Below, one piece after another: positions 35,014-45,479 of a DNA stretch of 64,000 nt (its first letter is position 1; each line of letters starts with the position of its first letter). The stretch comes from Stieleria maiorica (GTDB lineage Bacteria; Planctomycetota; Planctomycetia; Pirellulales; Pirellulaceae), in assembly GCF_008035925.1 (NCBI RefSeq), contig NZ_CP036264.1:6419641-6483640 (forward strand). Direction: 5' to 3'. A model generated the notes under the pieces. The model was not told the DNA's origin. It saw only the letters and a program-made list of their open reading frames with translations, and made no database searches. Made by a program: the position numbers and the translations under genes.

Positions 35014-37842
35014 ATGCATGTTCCCGGTCTCCTGCTGGACACTCCCCAACGCCTGCTCGGTTGCTTGACCGCGGTCGTTTGCACGATCGCGGCGTCGGCC
35101 GGAACCGCCCAGGAAGCATCGCCACAAGCGATCGTATTTTTTGAAAAGGAAGTCCGTCCGGTGTTGGTCGAGCACTGTTACGACTGTCATTCGGCCGGAG
35201 GCAGCGTCCGGGGAGGACTGCGGCTGGACACCCGCGAAGGGCTGCGAAAAGGCGGCGACTCTGGCCCGGCGATCGTGGTCGGAGATGCCGACGCAAGTTT
35301 GATGATCGAAGCGATTCGCTATCAAAACCGTGACCTGCAGATGCCGCCCCGGAATCCGCTGCCCGAGCGTGCCGTCAAGGTGTTGGAGAAATGGGTCGCC
35401 CAGGGTGCGGCCGATCCGCGGGGACCCGTTTCCGCGGATCGCGGTTCGACAGATCTTGCTGCCGATCACAGTCCATCGGGCATGAGCATCGACCAGGGAC
35501 GACAATTTTGGGCGTTCCGGCCGGTCAGTGATCCGGCGATTCCCGAATTGCCCGATTCGAATTGGGTGGCGAATCCGATCGATGCCTTTGTCTTGACACG
35601 CCTTCAGAAAAACGGCCTGTCGCCGGCGCCGGCGGCCGACAAGGTCACGCTGATTCGCCGGATCACACAAGACCTGATCGGATTGCCGCCGACACCCGAC
35701 CAGATCGATGAATTCGTCGCCGATCAGTCGCCGTCGGCTTATGACAAGCTGATCGAGCGTCTGCTGAATTCACCGCACTATGGGGTCCGTTGGGGAAGAC
35801 ATTGGTTGGACGTGGCACGCTACGCCGATTCCAACGGGCTGGACGAGAACTTGGGTTACGGCCAAGCCTGGCGCTACCGTGACTACGTCGTCGATGCCTT
35901 CAACAACGACAAACCATACGACCGATTTCTGATCGAACAAATTGCCGGCGACTTGCTGCCCGAAGCAAACCGTGAAACCAAAACTGCGACCGGATTCCTG
36001 GCGCTGGGCGCGAAGGTGTTGGCCGAACCCGATCGACAAAAGCTGGAAATGGATCTCATCGATGAACAGCTCGACACGCTCGGCAAAGCCTTCCTGGGAA
36101 TGACCTTCGGATGCGTGCGGTGTCACGATCACAAATTCGATCCGATCAAGCAGTCGGATTACTACGCCTTGGCCGCGATCTTTAAGAGCACCAAGACGCT
36201 CGGCGATACCAATACCGGTGCGATCAAACACTGGTACGAACATTCGTTTGCATCGGAGGAGGAAACGGCGCGGTTGAAGGAGATCGATGCCCAGATCGCA
36301 GCCAAGAAGCAAGCGGCGGCGAGCTACAAAAATGCCGCGATGGCAAAGATCCGCCAGGGGGCACGGGAACAGGCGGCCGACTATCTGGCCGCCGCGGCCC
36401 GCTTTGACGTTGCCACACCGCTGACGACCGTTGCCGAAATCGCCGAGCCACTCTCGCTGCATCCCCGAATCCTGCACCACTGTCGGATGCACTTGGATTT
36501 TCACCGCGATGATCCGCTGTGGGTCATCTGGCACCAGCTCGCCGAAGCCGGAGACGCCGACGCGATCCGGCGACACTATGGTGATTTGTTCGCGCGTGCC
36601 GAGCAGGCATTCACCGCGGCAAAAAAACAGAACCCGAAAGCCACCACGCTGGATGATCCGACGCTCCAGGCCGCTCGATCGGCCTTGTTGGATAGTGCGG
36701 GTTTCCTGGCTGTTCCCGCCAAGGAGTCCTTTGCCTTCGATCCCGAAACGCTGGCGGAATACTACCGTTTGATGGACGAGGCGCGGGCGTTCGAAAGCGT
36801 CGCGTCCGACGAAACCGCCGCGATGGGTGTCAGCGAAGGCAACGTGGTCGCACAATTGCCGATTCATATTCGAGGCAGCTACAAAAACCTGGGGGAACCG
36901 GTCGCGAGAGAGTTTCCCGAAGTGATGCGACACTCCGCGGTTCGCCCCGTGTTTCCCAGCGGACAGAGCGGTCGATTGCAGTTGGCTCGTTGGATGGCCG
37001 ACACGCGGCACCCGCTGACCGCCCGCGTGATCGTCAATCGCATTTGGGGATGGCACTTCGGTGAGGCGTTGGTGCGGACGACCGAAAACTTCGGACGGCT
37101 CGGGGATCGGCCGTCGCATCCGGAATTGCTGGATTGGCTGGCCAGACGATTCATGGCCGGCGGCTGGTCGATCAAGGATCTGCACCGGTTGATCCTGCGA
37201 TCCAACACCTACCGTCTCGCGTCGTCACATCCCGAACAGGAACGCTATGCAACGATCGATCCGGAAAACCGCTTGCTGTGGAAAGCGAACTTGCGGCGAT
37301 TGGAAGCCGAACAGATCCGCGATTCGATCCTCGCGGTCTCGGGGCGTCTGAACCGAGAGATCGGCGGCAAGACGCTGCCGCTGCGGAACCGACAATTCGT
37401 CTTCAATCATACCTCCGAAGACCACACAAAATACGACAGCGTCCGGCGCGCGTTGTACCTGCCGGTGATTCGAAACAACTTGTACGCGTTCTTCACACAA
37501 TTCGATTATCCCGACCCGACGATGCCCACCGGTTCGCGTAACGCGACCGTGATCGCACCACAAAACTTGCTATTGATGAACGACGAACTTGTCATGGAAT
37601 CGGCCGATGCACTGGCCCGGTCGGTGCTGTCACAACCCGATGATGACATCGACCGCGTCGCCGATGCCTATCGACGGGCGGTGGGGCGTGAACCGTCGCC
37701 GAACGAGACCGAACGTGCGATCGGGTTTCTGACGAAATTGACCGACGGTGCCGGAGACGACGACGGCCGGTCGCAGCGGCAGGCATGGTCGCTGTTCTGT
37801 CAAAGCCTGATGGCCAGCAACGAATTCATTTATTTGCGGTAA
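35014..37842 (+). CDS. Planctomycete cytochrome c/DUF1549/DUF1553 protein (PSCyt1-PSCyt2-PSD1)
   Basis: 942 residues with a signal peptide. CYDCH at 55-59 is the first heme site (PSCyt1). DUF1549 (about 180-400) follows with [25 protein letters not shown] and [12 protein letters not shown], a second CxxCH. DUF1553 (about 630-930) carries [24 protein letters not shown] and ends [12 protein letters not shown]. This is a signature architecture of Planctomycetes, always next to a DUF1501 gene, here 14 bp downstream. The pair is thought to act on an envelope substrate with c-type hemes, but the reaction is unproven. ATG 35014 starts a proper signal peptide. Confidence 0.93.
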   Translation: MHVPGLLLDTPQRLLGCLTAVVCTIAASAGTAQEASPQAIVFFEKEVRPVLVEHCYDCHSAGGSVRGGLRLDTREGLRKGGDSGPAIVVGDADASLMIEAIRYQNRDLQMPPRNPLPERAVKVLEKWVAQGAADPRGPVSADRGSTDLAADHSPSGMSIDQGRQFWAFRPVSDPAIPELPDSNWVANPIDAFVLTRLQKNGLSPAPAADKVTLIRRITQDLIGLPPTPDQIDEFVADQSPSAYDKLIERLLNSPHYGVRWGRHWLDVARYADSNGLDENLGYGQAWRYRDYVVDAFNNDKPYDRFLIEQIAGDLLPEANRETKTATGFLALGAKVLAEPDRQKLEMDLIDEQLDTLGKAFLGMTFGCVRCHDHKFDPIKQSDYYALAAIFKSTKTLGDTNTGAIKHWYEHSFASEEETARLKEIDAQIAAKKQAAASYKNAAMAKIRQGAREQAADYLAAAARFDVATPLTTVAEIAEPLSLHPRILHHCRMHLDFHRDDPLWVIWHQLAEAGDADAIRRHYGDLFARAEQAFTAAKKQNPKATTLDDPTLQAARSALLDSAGFLAVPAKESFAFDPETLAEYYRLMDEARAFESVASDETAAMGVSEGNVVAQLPIHIRGSYKNLGEPVAREFPEVMRHSAVRPVFPSGQSGRLQLARWMADTRHPLTARVIVNRIWGWHFGEALVRTTENFGRLGDRPSHPELLDWLARRFMAGGWSIKDLHRLILRSNTYRLASSHPEQERYATIDPENRLLWKANLRRLEAEQIRDSILAVSGRLNREIGGKTLPLRNRQFVFNHTSEDHTKYDSVRRALYLPVIRNNLYAFFTQFDYPDPTMPTGSRNATVIAPQNLLLMNDELVMESADALARSVLSQPDDDIDRVADAYRRAVGREPSPNETERAIGFLTKLTDGAGDDDGRSQRQAWSLFCQSLMASNEFIYLR

Positions 37843-37856
37843 TTAACTTTTGTCAC

Positions 37857-39260
37857 ATGGCTTCTTTCATGCAGTCCCGACGACAACTTCTGCGCACCTC
37901 GGCAATCGGTTTCGGTCACTTGGCGTTCACCGCAATGCTGGGCCAGGAATCCATGGCAGCGGAGAATCCGCTGGTCCCCAAAGGTCCGCATTTTCCGGCG
38001 CGGGCCAAACGGATCGTGTTCCTGTTCATGAAAGGCGGCCCGTCGCACGTCGACACCTTTGACCCCAAGCCGCAATTGGATCGAGATCATGGCAAGGCGC
38101 CGCCGTTCGATTTGCCCGACGTGACCTTTGCCAAGCAAGGGAATCTGCTGAAGTCGCCGTGGAAGTTCAAGCAGTACGGCCAGAGCGGATTGCCCGTCAG
38201 CGAGTTGTTCCCCAATGTCGCACGCCATGTCGATGACCTGTGCGTGTTGCGATCGGTGCATGGAACGAACCCCGCGCACGGCGGTGCACTGTTAAAGATT
38301 CATACCGGAAGCGATCAATTCGTCCGGCCCAGCATGGGATCTTGGTTGGTTTATGGACTGGGAACCGAAAATGAAAACCTGCCGGCGTTTGTGACGATCT
38401 GCCCGACGCTGGCCCACGGCGGAGTCAACAATTGGGGAGCCGCATTTTTGCCGGCCCATTGTCAGGGAACGCCGATCGGCAACGCCAGCCTGCCGGCGAC
38501 GGCGGCCAAGGTGAAACACATTCGCAACGATCGCATCGATCCCGAGTTACAGCGTCGGCAACTGGATCTGATCGCGTCGATGAACCGGACGCATCTGGAG
38601 ATGGCCGGTCGCGATCAGGCACTGGAGGGGCGATTGAACTCGTTCGAACTGGCGTATCGAATGCAGACCGCGATGCCCGAGATCCAGAACCTTGCCTCGG
38701 AATCCGCCGCGACGCAGCGTCTGTATGGGATCGATGACCCGGTCACCGAAGACTTCGGTCGACAGTGCTTGATGGCGCGGCGGTTTCTCGAACAAGGTGT
38801 CCGGTTCGTCCAGGTCACGCACAGCGACAGTGTCGTCCAGTGGGACCAGCACTCGGGGCTGTACCAGGGCCACACCAAGAACGCGGCCGAAGTCGATCGT
38901 CCGATCGCGGGTTTCCTGCAAGATTTAAAGACGCGGGGGCTGCTCGAAGACACGCTGGTCTTGTGGGGCGGTGAATTCGGACGTACACCGACGGCGCAGG
39001 GTAGCAACGGCCGCGACCACAACCCGCACGGGTTCACGATGTGGATGGCCGGCGGCGGAGTGAAGAGAGGTTTCGCCTATGGCGCGACCGACGACTACGG
39101 TTACTACGCCGTGGAAAACAAGATGCACGTTCACGATCTGCACGCCACCATCCTGCACCTGATGGGGCTGGACCACGAACGTTTGACCTACCGCTACGCC
39201 GGACGAGACTTTCGCTTGACCGACGTCGAAGGCGTCGTGGCAAACGAGATTTTCGCTTAG
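37857..39260 (+). CDS. DUF1501 domain-containing protein
   Basis: 467 residues. A Tat-like start ([14 protein letters not shown]) leads into the DUF1501 fold, which is related to sulfatases/alkaline phosphatases: [53 protein letters not shown] and [28 protein letters not shown]. The metal-binding Asp/His residues are all present. Paired with the upstream PSCyt1 gene as in almost all planctomycetes, it is probably a secreted hydrolase, substrate unknown. The start codon is 14 bp after the preceding stop, indicating one operon. Confidence 0.93.
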   Translation: MASFMQSRRQLLRTSAIGFGHLAFTAMLGQESMAAENPLVPKGPHFPARAKRIVFLFMKGGPSHVDTFDPKPQLDRDHGKAPPFDLPDVTFAKQGNLLKSPWKFKQYGQSGLPVSELFPNVARHVDDLCVLRSVHGTNPAHGGALLKIHTGSDQFVRPSMGSWLVYGLGTENENLPAFVTICPTLAHGGVNNWGAAFLPAHCQGTPIGNASLPATAAKVKHIRNDRIDPELQRRQLDLIASMNRTHLEMAGRDQALEGRLNSFELAYRMQTAMPEIQNLASESAATQRLYGIDDPVTEDFGRQCLMARRFLEQGVRFVQVTHSDSVVQWDQHSGLYQGHTKNAAEVDRPIAGFLQDLKTRGLLEDTLVLWGGEFGRTPTAQGSNGRDHNPHGFTMWMAGGGVKRGFAYGATDDYGYYAVENKMHVHDLHATILHLMGLDHERLTYRYAGRDFRLTDVEGVVANEIFA

Positions 39261-39408
39261 TTAGAGAAGCAGGGGTTTTTGACCACGAAAAACACGAAGC
39301 ACACGAAATCCGGTGGAGCGTGCGGTAGAGAAGTCCCCAGAGGATACGACGCCGAACTTAGCGGGTAGCTGGCTTTCGCGGCCCGGGGTCGCTGCTTTGC
39401 AGCGAGGG

Positions 39409-39443
39409 GGAATCGCCTAAAGGCTAGACACCAACGGTTGCTG
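39409..39443. repeat. 35-bp dispersed repeat, copy A
   Basis: Its reverse complement is identical at all 35 positions to 59996-60030. Confidence 0.9.
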
Positions 39444-39467
39444 ATTCCACTTGGTATCCAACGCTGC

Positions 39468-39848
39468 TCAGAATAGCCTTGACCAGACCACCGCTGCGAA
39501 GACGATTGCGACCAGGCAGCAGAACCACGACGCCAGCAAACGCCAAAAAAATCTGGAGTCTTGATAGGCCCCATTGGGGACTTCGAAGATTAGCAAGAAC
39601 AGCACGTAAAAGGTCAGCAACGGCGGCAGAATTAAGATTCCGCTGACCGCACCACGAAAAATGCGTGCAACCAGTTCGACGTCGCGCGAATCTTGCTCCG
39701 TCCCCTCCAGTTCCGCTTGCGAACCGCAATGATCGTTGATGGGAAGGACCGGTGCATAGGGATTGGAGCTGGGCGGTTTTCGCGGCGGCTGATCGGCAAC
39801 GACGATCGGGCCGGACTCTCGGATGACCGGCGATTCCAACTCCAGCAA
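39468..39848 (-). CDS. Small membrane protein with two helices
   Basis: 126 residues. A polar N-terminal half (about 1-65, with PPRKPPSSNPYAP, a planctomycete-type cytoplasmic start) leads to two hydrophobic helices (about 68-90 and 105-124). No family recognised. It lies between repeats and might be mis-called, but the composition fits a real small membrane protein. Confidence 0.5.
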   Translation of the reverse strand: MLELESPVIRESGPIVVADQPPRKPPSSNPYAPVLPINDHCGSQAELEGTEQDSRDVELVARIFRGAVSGILILPPLLTFYVLFLLIFEVPNGAYQDSRFFWRLLASWFCCLVAIVFAAVVWSRLF

Positions 39849-39906
39849 GGGGCGAGTGGGATCCGCCTCGTCACGAGGCTTTCCGCAGCTCCAGCAAAGA
39901 TCTTAA

Positions 39907-39935
39907 CGGGGACGGGGGTGAATGGCACGGGCTTA
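39907..39935. repeat. CCCGTGCCATTC element, copy 1
   Basis: GACGGGGGTGAATGGCACGG, one of three copies near 40 kb; copy 2 (opposite orientation) is at 40021-40052 and copy 3 at 41115-41141. Copies 1 and 2 flank the 77-bp palindrome. Confidence 0.7.
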
Positions 39936-39936
39936 G

Positions 39937-40013
39937 TGAGCCGACGGCGCTAGCCGCGGGCCTTGGATTGCCCTTTGAGACTTGTATGGCCCGAGGCTAG
40001 CGCCTACGGCTCA
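39937..40013. repeat. 77-bp dispersed palindromic repeat, copy B
   Basis: Opposite orientation to the copy at 33464-33540, with four mismatches in 77. Flanked by inverted copies of the GTGCCATTC element. Confidence 0.9.
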
Positions 40014-40020
40014 GCGTATT

Positions 40021-40052
40021 GGCTTAAACCCGTGCCATTCGGGACGGGGGTT
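40021..40052. repeat. CCCGTGCCATTC element, copy 2
   Basis: CCCGTGCCATTCGGGACGGG, inverted relative to 39907-39935. Confidence 0.65.
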
Positions 40053-40053
40053 T

Positions 40054-41037
40054 TTAGATCATCGACTTCGACCGGCAGCAGTTCTTGTACTTCTTTCCGC
40101 TTCCACAGGGGCACGGATCGTTGCGTCCGGGTTTCTTTTCGGTATTGCGAATGGTACCGACAGCCGTTCGCGGGGGCGGACTTGGCGGATCCATGGACGT
40201 TCTCGATGCCATTTCGTCTCGAGGTTCGGTCACGGACTGGACGACCGGATTTGGAGTCGGTTTGTCGGGGCGTTTGAAGCACGCCCACCGGCTTAATTCT
40301 TCCACAACATCAAATTCCAGCGGCAGCGAACGATCGCGCTCGCTGCCAGAGCCTTCGGCCGCCCTGTTGATCGTTTCCTCAAGCTCTTCCTGCGAAACCA
40401 TCCCCTCTTCGACGTTGCCCGACGCATAGGCTCGTCGAATCGTCTCGATGGAGGCGGGGACGCCGAAATTGGCAAGCTCCATACAGAGACCGGTATTCAA
40501 CTCATAACACGGCCGTTCGATCAGTCGATTCAAATGCCGCTCAATCCTCTCGACGCCTTCTTCGCGACTCAGTCGTCCCTCTTTGAACAGCAAGAAATAG
40601 GTGCAAGCCGCCGACCATCGCACGTACTCGTACAAATCTGGATTTTCCACCAGTTGTCCGATTCGATCGAAATCCGTACCGATCAGTTTGACGATCAGCC
40701 GTTGCAAATTGTCGTGGATCAGATCGCCCAGCAACGAGTACAGTTTTTCGTCCGGCAGCGAAATCGCTTCGATCACTGCGGGCAATCCGCGTGGATCACC
40801 GATGGCACTGATCAAAGCAAACGAAAAGAAGGCAGCGTCTGTTTCGATGTTGCCCCCTTTCCTCGCATGCTCCGTTTCGGCTTGAAGGATTTCGCTCAGT
40901 CCGGGGACCACGGATTCGCCACGAGATTGGAGTTCGCGCAGCAGAGCCTTCGGCAGAACACCCTTGGGAGATTTTTTCAGTTCTTCCAACAATTCGGCGT
41001 CGGTCTTGCTTTCCAGGCTGGGTGTTGCGGTGCTCAA
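40054..41037 (-). CDS. DUF1186-like protein with C-terminal SEC-C zinc motif
   Basis: 327 residues. The N-terminal 240 residues are helical HEAT-like repeats in the style of DUF1186 ([44 protein letters not shown]). A disordered Pro/Ser-rich linker precedes the C-terminal SEC-C motif [18 protein letters not shown], a zinc site first known from SecA. SEC-C tails bind ribosomes or other partners. No enzymatic role is evident. The gene is flanked by dispersed repeats on both sides. Confidence 0.82.
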   Translation of the reverse strand: MSTATPSLESKTDAELLEELKKSPKGVLPKALLRELQSRGESVVPGLSEILQAETEHARKGGNIETDAAFFSFALISAIGDPRGLPAVIEAISLPDEKLYSLLGDLIHDNLQRLIVKLIGTDFDRIGQLVENPDLYEYVRWSAACTYFLLFKEGRLSREEGVERIERHLNRLIERPCYELNTGLCMELANFGVPASIETIRRAYASGNVEEGMVSQEELEETINRAAEGSGSERDRSLPLEFDVVEELSRWACFKRPDKPTPNPVVQSVTEPRDEMASRTSMDPPSPPPRTAVGTIRNTEKKPGRNDPCPCGSGKKYKNCCRSKSMI

Positions 41038-41114
41038 GATTCGTTCAATCCTTGTTTCATGGTTTTGATCAGTCCGATTGCATCTGCATTTTGCAGCGCA
41101 TCGGCGTCAAGCCA

Positions 41115-41141
41115 AAGCCCGTGCCATTCACCCCCGTCCCC
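41115..41141. repeat. CCCGTGCCATTC element, copy 3
   Basis: CCCGTGCCATTCACCCCCGT, third copy of the element at 39907 and 40021. Confidence 0.7.
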
Positions 41142-41192
41142 TTGTCGGGGACTCTGTCGCTGCGGGGCAGCGAGGGGCGTCGTACATATAAA

Positions 41193-42356
41193 TTACCCTG
41201 TTTCCCTTTTTGCGGTGGGGGATAGCAGTTGCTCGATCTGCCGGGTGATGGCGGCGGGGGCATGGTCGGATTCGATCTGTTGCTGTGCGGCGAGTCGTTG
41301 CGTTGCGGCTTGATCAGGGTTGGCTGCGAACTCGAGGATCGCCTGGGCGAGCGACGGTGGATTGCCGGGGTCGGCCCAAAAGGCGGTGGGCGCGTCGGCT
41401 TGCAGTTCGATCGCTCCGCCGGCGCGTGTCGCGATCACCGGCGTTCCGAGCGCCATCGCTTCCAAAACCACGTTCGGCATGCCTTCAAATCGGGACGGCA
41501 AGACCAACGCGTCGGCCGCGTTGATTTCAGCGGCCGCACTCGCAAGACTGCCGACAAACTGAATCCGACTCTCCAATCCCAGCGACTCGGCGCGCGCCTG
41601 CAGTTCGCCTCGCAGCGGCCCGTCGCCGATCATCCGCATCGTCCAAGCCGAACGGGTCTCGGGCCACTTCGATTGCAGCATCGCCAGGGCATCGATCAGA
41701 TCCGCGTGCCCTTTCTCGTCGGTCATCCGGCCGACACAAACCAACACGGTCTGATCGGAGTATCGCGGCGGTGCTGCCCCGACCGCTTTGCGCAGGCCGA
41801 TCGCGTCGACCGGATTCTTGATGACGACGACACTTCCCGTTGGCAATCCGTAATATGATTCGGCCGACTGGGCGGCTTGTCCGCTGACGGCGACGACGAC
41901 GTCCGAGCCGCGGTAGGCCGCCGCCAGTCGACGGCGTTTGAGTGCGACGAAACGTTTTTCGACCAGCGGCAACGCCAGGTGCGGCGGGCTGACGATCGTG
42001 GAAACCCTGCGGACTCCCGCTGCCGCTTTTCCGGCGATCAGCGTCATGTGAAACGTGCGATCGTAGACAACATCGATCTTGTTGTCGCGAATCACGCCGC
42101 GCAGAAATTCGGTCTGACGGCGAAGTTGTCGGCCGGGAAAGTAGACGCGGCCGGAATCCCGGCAGGAGTCAAAGGAATGGATCGGAACATCCGAAGGGAC
42201 TTGCCCCAGAAATTCACCGGCCGCTGCGGTCAAGTAAAGATGCGGTTCGAATCGGGATCGGTCGAGTGTCTGCGAAAGCAACAACACCTGCCGTTCGCTG
42301 CCGCCGCCGCGCATCGAGCTGACCATCAACAAGACTCGTTTGCGCTGATCCGGCAT
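41193..42356 (-). CDS. Glycosyltransferase family 4
   Basis: 387 residues, GT-B fold. The N-terminal SSMRGGGSERQVLLLSQTL is the usual glycine-rich acceptor loop; the donor half has VLVCVGRMTDEKGHADLIDAL, IQFVGS and the E-x7-E signature SRFEGMPNVVLEAMALGTPVIATRAGG. A retaining enzyme that transfers a sugar from a nucleotide donor, probably in surface polysaccharide assembly. ATG 42356 (MPDQRKRVLLMV) starts the first beta strand. No other cell-wall gene lies beside it. Confidence 0.88.
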   Translation of the reverse strand: MPDQRKRVLLMVSSMRGGGSERQVLLLSQTLDRSRFEPHLYLTAAAGEFLGQVPSDVPIHSFDSCRDSGRVYFPGRQLRRQTEFLRGVIRDNKIDVVYDRTFHMTLIAGKAAAGVRRVSTIVSPPHLALPLVEKRFVALKRRRLAAAYRGSDVVVAVSGQAAQSAESYYGLPTGSVVVIKNPVDAIGLRKAVGAAPPRYSDQTVLVCVGRMTDEKGHADLIDALAMLQSKWPETRSAWTMRMIGDGPLRGELQARAESLGLESRIQFVGSLASAAAEINAADALVLPSRFEGMPNVVLEAMALGTPVIATRAGGAIELQADAPTAFWADPGNPPSLAQAILEFAANPDQAATQRLAAQQQIESDHAPAAITRQIEQLLSPTAKRETG

Positions 42357-42460
42357 GCGGTGATGATCCAAAGGAGACAAAAACGTGGTGGGAGATGATG
42401 GCTCGCGATTCAGCGATTCAACACTCCCTGACAAAGCCAAGCAAGCTGCTGATCCCACTA

Positions 42461-43591
42461 TTATCGTTTGACTTCGATCCAGACCAAGCGATGATCGGAT
42501 GCCTTGATCCAGGTGCTCTGTGGGTCGTCCTCGGTCGGCCAGAACACGCCGCCGTCGACGACGTCCAAGTCGCTACTGGGTAAAACATAATCGACCCGCA
42601 TCGGCCCGTTGCGTCCGAAATCAGCCGTCTTGCTCTGATGGACGTCGCGAACGCGGGGATGGCTTAACAACCGAATGATCGATTCACGGCGACCACTGCC
42701 GTCGATCGGGTCGGCATTCAAATCGCCCATCACGACGAAACTGGCGTCGACATCCAGCGCCCCGACGCGACCGTCATCATCGATCAGCCAGCCGCGGGCC
42801 GATGCGTCGGCGTCCAAATAGTGATTCCAAAACTGGATTTCATCGTGATTGCGGGCGCCGTTCCGGTCTTCGGGGCCATCGAACACCGGCGGCGTCGGGT
42901 GGCTGGCGAGGACGTGGATGACGCGATCACCGACGCGAATCGGCACGTCGATGTGATTCTTGCTGCTCAGACGCAGCTGGGCCCAAATCGCATCGTCGTA
43001 ATAGGGCTGGCCGGTCGCCGGGTTCCGCGGCCTGATCGCACCGGGCAACTGCTTCCAGAGCAATTTTTGAAAGGTGCGTATCGATGCGGTGTCGATCGGA
43101 AAGCGGCTGTAGACGGTCATCGCGTACTGGCCGGGATAGATCCCATACCCCCAGGCATCGTTGCCAGACCCCAATTTGCCGTCGCGATTTAAATCCAAAG
43201 CCGAGTCGATTCCCGTATTGCTGGGCGCACTGAAAAAATACGGATAGTCGATCGGCGTGAGTTGTTCATCGCCGGTGGCCGAGTCCTGCGCGACGGCGAA
43301 GTAGTTTTCGGCCAGCAACTTGGCCGGCGCCGAATCGAGCTGGAAATCGAGTTCGTTGACCAGCAAGATATCCGGGCGCACCGTTTGGACGATGCTCGCG
43401 ATTCGTTTTGCCTGCAGATCCTCGCGGTCGGACAGCTGCTGGCGGACTTGCCCCTGCTGTTTTCCGTACAGCGAGACGTTAAACGTCGCGATCCGAAGGG
43501 TGTTCTGGGCCACAGCATCCGCAAACAGAAAGGAAGCAATCAGTATCGCGAGGGTCATTCGAATCAACGGAGTCTTCTTATACATTGGCAT
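42461..43591 (-). CDS. Secreted endonuclease/exonuclease/phosphatase family protein
   Basis: 376 residues with a signal peptide (hydrophobic to about residue 28, ending AVAQ). The DNase I-like fold is visible as LRIATFNVSLYG, DILLVNELDF (metal-binding Glu), VLASHPTPP, VVMGDLNADP and the final ASDHRLVWIEV. Probably extracytoplasmic and magnesium-dependent; the substrate (nucleic acid or phosphoester) cannot be told. The initial ATG overlaps a weak sigma-54-like element facing treZ. Confidence 0.87.
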   Translation of the reverse strand: MPMYKKTPLIRMTLAILIASFLFADAVAQNTLRIATFNVSLYGKQQGQVRQQLSDREDLQAKRIASIVQTVRPDILLVNELDFQLDSAPAKLLAENYFAVAQDSATGDEQLTPIDYPYFFSAPSNTGIDSALDLNRDGKLGSGNDAWGYGIYPGQYAMTVYSRFPIDTASIRTFQKLLWKQLPGAIRPRNPATGQPYYDDAIWAQLRLSSKNHIDVPIRVGDRVIHVLASHPTPPVFDGPEDRNGARNHDEIQFWNHYLDADASARGWLIDDDGRVGALDVDASFVVMGDLNADPIDGSGRRESIIRLLSHPRVRDVHQSKTADFGRNGPMRVDYVLPSSDLDVVDGGVFWPTEDDPQSTWIKASDHRLVWIEVKR

Positions 43592-43665
43592 CCCGTTAGC
43601 CTACCCTGGACAGTCCCTTACGCTAAGTCAGCGGACTTGTTTTTCATCACGCTTAACCAGAACCG

Positions 43666-45477
43666 ATGACTGAGATTCATAATTGCCCCACGATTGAGGT
43701 GCATCAATACCTGGGCGCTCGGCCGATGCCCGATGGCTCGACGAACTTTTGCGTTTGGGCACCGCTTGCCGATCGAGTCGTCGTTGACGTGGTCGATGGC
43801 CCGCAATCGATCGACATGGAAAAGGACGACGCCGGGTATCATCGTGCGGCGATCGCGGGTGTCGGTGCGGGATCACGCTACTTTTATCGTGTCGATGGCG
43901 GGCCACAGCGGCCCGACCCGGCATCGAGGTATCAACCGCGAGGGGTTCACGGACCAAGCGAAGTGGTGGACCCGCAATTCGAATGGACCGACGGGCAGTA
44001 TCGCACGCCCGGTCGAGACGGGTTGATCATTTACGAGTTGCATCTGGGAGCCTTTACCGCCGAAGGCACGTTTGCCGCGGCGATCGATCGGATCGGCGAA
44101 CTCGTTGAATTGGGAATCACCGCGATTGAGTTGATGCCCGTTGCGGCATCGGCCGGCCGATGGAATTGGGGCTACGACGGCGTCGCCCTGTTCGCACCGG
44201 CCGATGCTTATGGCACTCCCAATGATTTCCGCCGATTTGTCGATGCCGCCCACGCCGCCGGTTTGGCCGTTTTTCTGGACGTCGTCTACAACCACTTGGG
44301 GCCCGAAGGGAACTACCTGTCTGAATTCGGCCCCTACCTGTCATCGAAGCATCAGACGGTTTGGGGCGAGGCGCCGAATTTCGATTGCCCCGTTCACGGT
44401 GATGCGGTGCGACGATTCTTCACCGCCAACGCGGTTTACTGGTTGGATGAGTTTCATCTGGACGGGCTTCGTGTCGACGCGATTCATTGCATGGCCGACG
44501 ACCGAGAACCCCACGTGGTTGCCGAGATCAGCGATGAAGTCGCGGCTTGGGCGCGGCAGAACCAACGCCAGGTGATGCTGATCGCCGAGTCCAACGTTTA
44601 CGATCCCGAGATGACGCGGCCGCGGGCCGGGGGCGGGATCGGGTTTGACGCCATGTGGTGCGATGACTTCTTGCACAGCACGTTTTCCGTCTTGCGTCCC
44701 GGCGAGCAACTCTCCCACCGCACCTACCACCCCAAGACCGACCTGGACCACACCTTGCGTCACGGATACGTCTATGAAGGGACGTTGCGACGGGAACGCC
44801 GCCGAACCACGCCGGCCCAGCGTGTCGATTCCAGCGGTCTGGTGTATTCGATCCAGAACCACGACTTTATCGGCAACCACCCCCTGGGCGTCCGCTTGCA
44901 TCAATTGACCTCGCCCGACGCCCATCGGGCTGCCGCGGCGCTGATGATGTTGGTCCCGGCGATCCCGATGCTGTTCATGGGAGAAGAGTTTGCGTGTGAG
45001 CATCCCTTCCGGTTTTTCGTCGATTTTTCAGATCCGCGACTGCGCGACGCCGTCGTCGAAGGCCGTCGTCGCGAGTATCCGCAACACGATTGGGATGGAG
45101 GCGTATTGCCGACCGATCCGGCGGCGTTCACGTCGGCAAAGATCGGTGGCCAAGGCGACGGCGACGCACGGACGTTGCAGTGGTATCGTGAACTGATTCG
45201 GCTGCGAAAGCAGACGCGCGCTAGCGGCTTGCTGGTCGACGCCAAATTGACGGTCGAGTCGGACCTGGAGAAGAATCTATTTGTGTTGCGGTACGCCGAC
45301 GAAAACGAACGGCTGACGCTGGCCGTTCGACTCGCGCCGCAATCTGAATCGGATGATGCCGTTGAAATCGAAGCCGATGGCGATTTGGTTTTGGACTCGC
45401 GCCGCGTCGGGGGCGGAGAAGTGAGCGGTGGGTTGCGATCCAATCACGCGCGGGTCTATCGGCAATCGCTCCGATAG
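43666..45477 (+). CDS. treZ: Malto-oligosyltrehalose trehalohydrolase
   Basis: 603 residues. An N-terminal early-set carbohydrate-binding domain (VHQYLGARPMPDGSTNFCVWAP) is followed by a GH13 barrel. Catalytic residues: Asp271 (DGLRVDAIH), Glu308 (LIAESNVYDPE) and Asp400 (NHDFIGNHP). WGYDGVALFAPADAYGTPNDFRRFVDAAH and YNHLGPEGNYLSEFGPY are TreZ-typical. It cleaves maltooligosyl trehalose to release trehalose, an osmoprotectant. The partner treY is not in the window. Its 3' end lies 2 bp from the convergent gene at 45480. Confidence 0.92.
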   Translation: MTEIHNCPTIEVHQYLGARPMPDGSTNFCVWAPLADRVVVDVVDGPQSIDMEKDDAGYHRAAIAGVGAGSRYFYRVDGGPQRPDPASRYQPRGVHGPSEVVDPQFEWTDGQYRTPGRDGLIIYELHLGAFTAEGTFAAAIDRIGELVELGITAIELMPVAASAGRWNWGYDGVALFAPADAYGTPNDFRRFVDAAHAAGLAVFLDVVYNHLGPEGNYLSEFGPYLSSKHQTVWGEAPNFDCPVHGDAVRRFFTANAVYWLDEFHLDGLRVDAIHCMADDREPHVVAEISDEVAAWARQNQRQVMLIAESNVYDPEMTRPRAGGGIGFDAMWCDDFLHSTFSVLRPGEQLSHRTYHPKTDLDHTLRHGYVYEGTLRRERRRTTPAQRVDSSGLVYSIQNHDFIGNHPLGVRLHQLTSPDAHRAAAALMMLVPAIPMLFMGEEFACEHPFRFFVDFSDPRLRDAVVEGRRREYPQHDWDGGVLPTDPAAFTSAKIGGQGDGDARTLQWYRELIRLRKQTRASGLLVDAKLTVESDLEKNLFVLRYADENERLTLAVRLAPQSESDDAVEIEADGDLVLDSRRVGGGEVSGGLRSNHARVYRQSLR

Positions 45478-45479
45478 GG

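Noticed and set aside
43586..43600. Strong sigma-54 promoter before treZ
   Set aside because: Spacing is right, but the -12 half is TAGC rather than TTGC/ATGC and it overlaps the start codon of the divergent gene, so it is kept only as a weak relative.
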